Source of the DNA: Rhodoplanes sp963724735
Lineage (GTDB): Bacteria; Pseudomonadota; Alphaproteobacteria; Rhizobiales; Xanthobacteraceae
Length of the DNA: 64,000 nucleotides
NCBI GenBank assembly: GCA_963724735.1
Contig: CAVRVX010000012.1
Location: 62,001 to 126,000, forward strand
Direction of reading: 5' to 3'
Part shown: piece by piece, positions 60,815 to 64,000 of the stretch
Layout of the letters: every line of letters starts with the position of its first letter
Numbering within the stretch: the stretch's first letter is position 1
Notes under the pieces: model-generated
What the model saw: the letters and a program-made list of their open reading frames with translations, nothing else
Databases searched by the model: none
Told to the model about the DNA's origin: nothing
Position numbers and translations under genes: made by a program

Positions 60815-61201
60815 CTATAATTCACGAAGCGGGATACCCAGCGCCCGCGCCGCCTCCAGCATTCGATCATCATAACTCGCGAGTTCAATCGTTTGCCGCC
60901 GTGTGCGTAGAAACTCTATCGAAGCGAGATGCAAAGCATCGAGCGTGCGAACCGGGATCGGGAACGGCTCCAATGCGCGCCCCAGAACCGGCGCTGCCAA
61001 TTCGAGCAGGGCCACGTGGCCGATCAGCTCGCGGACCGCGTCGCCGTGCGACTGTCCAAGCCTTCGCGCATGAATCCGGTTCCACACCTCGTATTCGAGC
61101 AGACGACTCGAAACGAGCGGCTGGTGCCACAGGCTGTCCGGCGGTGCCCGATCTTCCGCCAAGAGATGCGCGAGCGCGACCGAGCTATCGAGGTAGATCA
61201 C
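60815..61201 (-). CDS. PIN-domain toxin (VapC-like)
   Basis: A 128-residue PIN nuclease. Acidic metal-binding residues: Asp in MIYLDSSVALAHLL at 5, Glu in SRLLEYEVWNRI near 35–37, and Asp in PVRTLDALHLASIE near 88 and ASYDDRMLEAA near 109. It should cleave RNA. It starts with GTG overlapping the antitoxin stop by 4 nt. Confidence 0.9.
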   Translation of the reverse strand: MIYLDSSVALAHLLAEDRAPPDSLWHQPLVSSRLLEYEVWNRIHARRLGQSHGDAVRELIGHVALLELAAPVLGRALEPFPIPVRTLDALHLASIEFLRTRRQTIELASYDDRMLEAARALGIPLREL

Positions 61202-61488
61202 CGGTCGGCTCGGTCGCGTTGAAGCTCGTCCAGAATATCGCGCAGCCGCATGACGGGTTTACGCGCCGGCGGGCCGGCCGCCACGATCAGAGGCGGCGTC
61301 AGCCAGCCCTCGCGCACGGCCTCTGCTAGCAGCGCATCGGCAAGGATGGGACTGCGACCGGGCCGCGGGGGAACGATCTCAGCGACGACGCGGTCGCGGT
61401 CGGTCACAAGCACGGTTTCGCCTCCGGCGGCGAGGCGCACATACTCACTGAGCTTGTTCTTGAGCGTCTTGAGGCCAACCGATCGCAT
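61198..61488 (-). CDS. Phd/YefM-type antitoxin partner of the PIN toxin
   Basis: A 96-residue protein with the Phd/YefM N-terminal DNA-binding fold (VGLKTLKNKLSEYVRLAAGG at 4–23, then VLVTDRDRVVAEIVPP) and a C-terminal toxin-binding helix (RLRDILDELQRDRADR). It overlaps vapC by 4 nt. Autoregulation is expected; no clear palindrome was seen upstream. Confidence 0.88.
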   Translation of the reverse strand: MRSVGLKTLKNKLSEYVRLAAGGETVLVTDRDRVVAEIVPPRPGRSPILADALLAEAVREGWLTPPLIVAAGPPARKPVMRLRDILDELQRDRADR

Positions 61489-61581
61489 GCCGAAAAGTAG
61501 CTACGAGAAGCTACTTTGTCAAATTCTCTCAGTCGTAAGGAGCATTTCGAAGGTGTTTAGTACCTCGCAGCGGCTGAGCTG

Positions 61582-61838
61582 CTAAACTTTTTTTGGCTTC
61601 CTCAAGCGGACGCCCGGGCCTCCTCCATTCTCGTCAATGAACTCGACGCCGGCTGCCTCGAGAGGCGCGCCGGACGCTCTAGTCTTGGCCAGTCGTTTCG
61701 GGAGTCGCCGGCATAGCGGCCGCACTTCGATATTGCGAAGATCGTGTTTCGGTCCAGCCCGGCAGCCTCCGCCAGATCACGGACGGTCCAATTCAGAGCA
61801 GCCCTCGCCATCCTGACTTGTGCGCTTGTCACAGGCAT
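61582..61838 (-). pseudogene. Decayed Xre-family helix-turn-helix gene
   Basis: The start (MPVTSAQVRMARAALNWTVR, then DLAEAAGLDRNTIF) is a typical short Xre regulator of alphaproteobacteria. The expected rest (NIE, then GRYAGD, then LEAAGVEFIDENGGGPGVRL and stop at 61582) is present but in changing frames. At least two compensating indels near 61730–61745 and 61690 are needed. The net length is 3n-1. This is real decay, not one miscall. Confidence 0.75.
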
Positions 61839-61981
61839 CGTCTGATTGTGCTATTGTCACATGTGCAGTTGGCATCAATCCATTGGACTGGAGCATCATG
61901 CTCTGATTCGCGCCGACCAGAACCGGTTCGTAAGTTCGAGAACGCCGCTCCTTTATCGGTGGCTCGGACGCACGGATCATC

Positions 61982-62737
61982 ATGGGCGACGATGAGGCTG
62001 CTCTCCTCCGGCTGTGGCGCGAAAAGCGCGGCGAGGTCGAACCCCAGGACCTTTCGGACAATCTCGTCGTCCAGCTCGGGGTGGCGACCGAAGAGCTCAA
62101 TCGGCGCTGGTTCGAACGCAACACGGATCAGGTCGTCACAGATGTCCAGCGTCGGGTCCAGCACCCTGTCCTGCGATGGATGACGGCAACGCTGGACGGC
62201 ATGGTCGAGGCCACAGGGGAGGTATTCGAAGCCAAGTTCATGCTGCCATGGTCCTTCTCCGAAGAGGCGGCAGCCGAAAAACACATGGCCCAGCTGCAGC
62301 ACAACATGTGGGTCACCAATGCCAAGCTTTCCGCGCTCTCGATCATCACGGGCGGCGGCAAATGGGTCGAGATCGAAATTGCGGCCGATCCGCTCTATCA
62401 GCATCTCTTGCTCACGGCGGAAAAGAAGTTCTGGCGCTGTGTCGAGAGCGGCGAGCCGCCTCGCCTGTTCGGCGTCGAGCCGTCACGGCCGCGGATCGCG
62501 GCAGTGCGGATGGTCGACATGAGCGCTTCTAATTCCTGGGCCGAGTTCGCCGCCATCTTCCGCACGACCCGAGGGGCCTTTCTCGAGCACGAGCGCGCGA
62601 AAACGGAGCTCAAGGGATTGATGCCGGAAGATGCCAAGGAGGCGTTCGGACATGGCGTGCGTGCCAAGCGCTCGAAGTCCGGCGCGATTAGCTTCGAACT
62701 GCTGGAGCTGGAGACGGGCCATGCACCGGTGCAGTGA
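61982..62737 (+). CDS. YqaJ-like phage recombination nuclease, N-terminus eroded
   Basis: YqaJ viral recombinases are lambda-exonuclease-like nucleases acting with an annealase. The 251-residue frame keeps catalytic residues in ATLDG (near 63) and FEAKF (near 76; the E-x-K pair), and LQHNMWVTNAKLSALSIITG near 104. The usual N-terminus continues upstream only as fragments: RRSFIGGSDARII just before the ATG after an in-frame TAA, and NPLDWSIML in another frame (near 61870–61902). The present start is therefore secondary and activity is doubtful. The ERF gene follows with overlap. Confidence 0.78.
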   Translation: MGDDEAALLRLWREKRGEVEPQDLSDNLVVQLGVATEELNRRWFERNTDQVVTDVQRRVQHPVLRWMTATLDGMVEATGEVFEAKFMLPWSFSEEAAAEKHMAQLQHNMWVTNAKLSALSIITGGGKWVEIEIAADPLYQHLLLTAEKKFWRCVESGEPPRLFGVEPSRPRIAAVRMVDMSASNSWAEFAAIFRTTRGAFLEHERAKTELKGLMPEDAKEAFGHGVRAKRSKSGAISFELLELETGHAPVQ

Positions 62738-63455
62738 GTCGATCGGTGCGATTGCGGCGGCGCTCGCCAAGGCGCAAACGGAGCTGACCAATCCCGAGAA
62801 GTCGCTGATCGCCACCCTGCCCTCGCCGGCTGCGGAGGGTGATCGGACCTTCCGCTATGCGCCGCTGTCGAGTGGGCTTGAGATTGTGCGCAAATGCCTT
62901 GGCCGGCATGAGATCGCGGCGATACAGACGACCGCGATCGATGTCGAAACTGGAATCATTCGCCTCACGACCGTGCTGGCCCATTCCTCCGGCGAGTGGG
63001 TCTCATCCGACTGGCCGGTGTGCCCGGCCAGCGAAACGGCGGCGCCGCACCGAATGGGCACCGCGCTCACCTATGCGCGTCGGTATGCCTTGTTCACACT
63101 GGTCGGGATCGCCGGCGAAGACGACATGGACGCGCCGCGCCTTGACGTGCACACCGCGCCGCCGAAGCGAGACCTCGGCAGCGAGCAGCCGTCGGCGAGT
63201 GGAAAGGCCCAAGCCAACCGGCCGACGAGCGCTCTCGATCGGAGCAAGTCGGCGCTCCCTGCTCCGCAGTCCGTTCTTGACGCGGAGCGATCCAGTCAAC
63301 TTCAGGAGGCGCTGATCGCCGAAATCGAGCAACTCGGCTCCGCAGACGATGCAACCCTGTGGGCGCAGCGAAGCCTGCCGATCAAGAACACGCTCACAGC
63401 GGCCGACGCAACCGCGGTCGAGCGCGCATTTGCCGACAAGGCTGTCCGGATTTGA
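62721..63455 (+). CDS. ERF-family single-strand annealing protein
   Basis: A 244-residue protein. The ERF domain (about 1–140) shows IGAIAAALAKAQTELTNPEK at 9, FRYAPLSSGLEIVRKCLGRH near 45, and MGTALTYARRYALFTLVGIAGEDD near 113, the family's conserved end. ERF proteins anneal complementary strands in phage recombination. The rest is a Ser/Ala-rich linker and a short helical tail. It overlaps the YqaJ-like gene by 17 nt, so the two are a nuclease–annealase pair. Confidence 0.88.
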   Translation: MHRCSESIGAIAAALAKAQTELTNPEKSLIATLPSPAAEGDRTFRYAPLSSGLEIVRKCLGRHEIAAIQTTAIDVETGIIRLTTVLAHSSGEWVSSDWPVCPASETAAPHRMGTALTYARRYALFTLVGIAGEDDMDAPRLDVHTAPPKRDLGSEQPSASGKAQANRPTSALDRSKSALPAPQSVLDAERSSQLQEALIAEIEQLGSADDATLWAQRSLPIKNTLTAADATAVERAFADKAVRI

Positions 63456-63557
63456 CCAAGCCCAAAGCGATCCACTTCCTGCTCCGAACGATGAGGGTCG
63501 ACAAAACGCGACGGACGGCCCGCAAATCGCGTCGGCGCCGAGCCAGCCGTCGAGAAC

Positions 63558-63926
63558 TTGAGGGCGGTGCCTCGTCCCGTCCTCCCAAAGAGCATCCGGT
63601 TGCGCGACAAGGAGCACTGCAAATTCGTCGCCAACCAGCCCTGCGTCGTGTGCGGCCGCGTGCCGTCCGATCCGCACCACCTCCGTTTTGCCCAACCCCG
63701 CGCGCTCGGCCGCAAGGTCAGCGACGAGTTCACGGTCCCGCTCTGTCGCGTGCACCACCGCGAACTCCACCGAAAGGGCGACGAGGCGGCCTGGTGGCAA
63801 GCGATCAAAATCGACCCAATGCCGCTCGCCCTGAAGCTGTGGCGGCAGACGCGGCTCGGTCGGACCAGAGTTTCCGTGCGCGGCCCCGAACCTAAGCCGC
63901 ACAACGATGGTGGAAATACATATTGA
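63558..63926 (+). CDS. DUF968-type zinc/HNH-like protein
   Basis: A 122-residue protein with a likely zinc site: CVVCGRVPSDPHHLRFAQP near residue 29 and VPLCRVHHRELHRKGDEAAW near 60 (C-x2-C plus C-x2-HH-x3-H), matching DUF968/Ref-like nucleases of the HNH fold. It usually follows ERF genes in Hyphomicrobiales. Family members tend to be longer at the N-terminus, so translation may begin earlier or the upstream part may be frameshifted. The 103 bp before it hold no separate gene. Confidence 0.72.
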   Translation: MRAVPRPVLPKSIRLRDKEHCKFVANQPCVVCGRVPSDPHHLRFAQPRALGRKVSDEFTVPLCRVHHRELHRKGDEAAWWQAIKIDPMPLALKLWRQTRLGRTRVSVRGPEPKPHNDGGNTY

Positions 63927-64000
63927 TGAGCGTTACCCACTGTCGAGGTCGGGGGTGCGCAGAATTGCTGACCCGCAGGAGTTGCTTGGCACACTTTCGG

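Noticed and set aside
58113..63926. Complete prophage
   Set aside because: Only recombination-type genes and toxin–antitoxin modules are present; no integrase, terminase, portal, capsid or lysis gene can be seen in the window.
63927..64000. Possible gene or IS end at the right edge
   Set aside because: The last 74 bp contain no recognisable frame or terminal repeat; more sequence to the right would be needed.

Overview
The window looks like a contiguous piece of a GC-rich alphaproteobacterial chromosome, most likely from the order Hyphomicrobiales (Rhizobiales; Bradyrhizobium/Xanthobacteraceae-like). The grounds are gene order and family content, not a database match: hda–phosphatidyltransferase–ppk divergent from purMN, sdhE–mfd, an alpha-type SspB next to fumC, DUF3551, DUF1236 and phasin genes, a circularly permuted two-piece tmRNA encoding the tag ANDNFAPVAQAA, and GGAAC-N16-CGTT (EcfG-type) general-stress promoters.

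Layout. 1–7 kb holds housekeeping genes: ppk (cut by the window edge), hda, a CDP-alcohol phosphatidyltransferase, purM, purN, a cold-shock protein, a TerC-family membrane protein and ndk. 7–16 kb is mixed: a frameshifted quinone oxidoreductase gene, two stress-type genes (DUF1236 protein and a frameshifted csbD) behind EcfG-type promoters, a GST, a DUF599 protein, an aldo/keto reductase–queC–VUT transporter–YdcF operon, a phasin and a CBS-pair protein. 16–24.6 kb has an ECF sigma/anti-sigma pair divergent from an exported MBL-fold hydrolase, a TPR protein and DoxX, then two methyltransferases, a Tat-type amidohydrolase of the gamma-resorcylate decarboxylase group and two peptidoglycan-binding proteins. 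24.8–34 kb carries htpG, a DUF2237 protein, isovaleryl-CoA dehydrogenase, mgtE, an exported polysaccharide deacetylase, a DUF3551 protein, tRNA-Leu(GAG), lipB and acylphosphatase.

34–46 kb contains topA, then the permuted ssrA (tmRNA) lying directly upstream of sspB, the adaptor that hands tmRNA-tagged proteins to ClpXP, then fumC, an RHH protein, a very large AsmA-family gene (one frameshift), an FAD-linked D-2-hydroxyacid dehydrogenase and a thioesterase. 46–50.5 kb is the most unusual part. The uvrD/pcrA helicase gene has been invaded by several palindromic repeats. One in-frame block of about 300 bp lies between helicase motifs II and III. A second block with five perfect palindromes lies in the C-terminal linker, and an apparent +1 shift separates the body from the Tudor-like tail. 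An intact IS5/IS427-group insertion sequence sits 21 bp after the last uvrD codon. 50.5–57.9 kb has a lower-GC orphan gene, a lone HicB, an NlpC/P60-like exported protein, a DUF4337 protein, and mfd overlapping sdhE.

58–64 kb is an accessory island: a conserved two-gene module of unknown function with a decayed partial duplicate, two back-to-back toxin–antitoxin operons (RES/Xre and VapBC), a decayed Xre gene, and a phage-type recombination set (YqaJ-like nuclease with eroded N-terminus, ERF annealase, DUF968 protein).

Four otherwise well-conserved genes (quinone oxidoreductase, csbD, AsmA, uvrD) each carry exactly one apparent extra base in a short homopolymer. Either the assembly has homopolymer errors or these are real mutations. 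Functional statements are homology-by-eye from motifs and length; no search was run.
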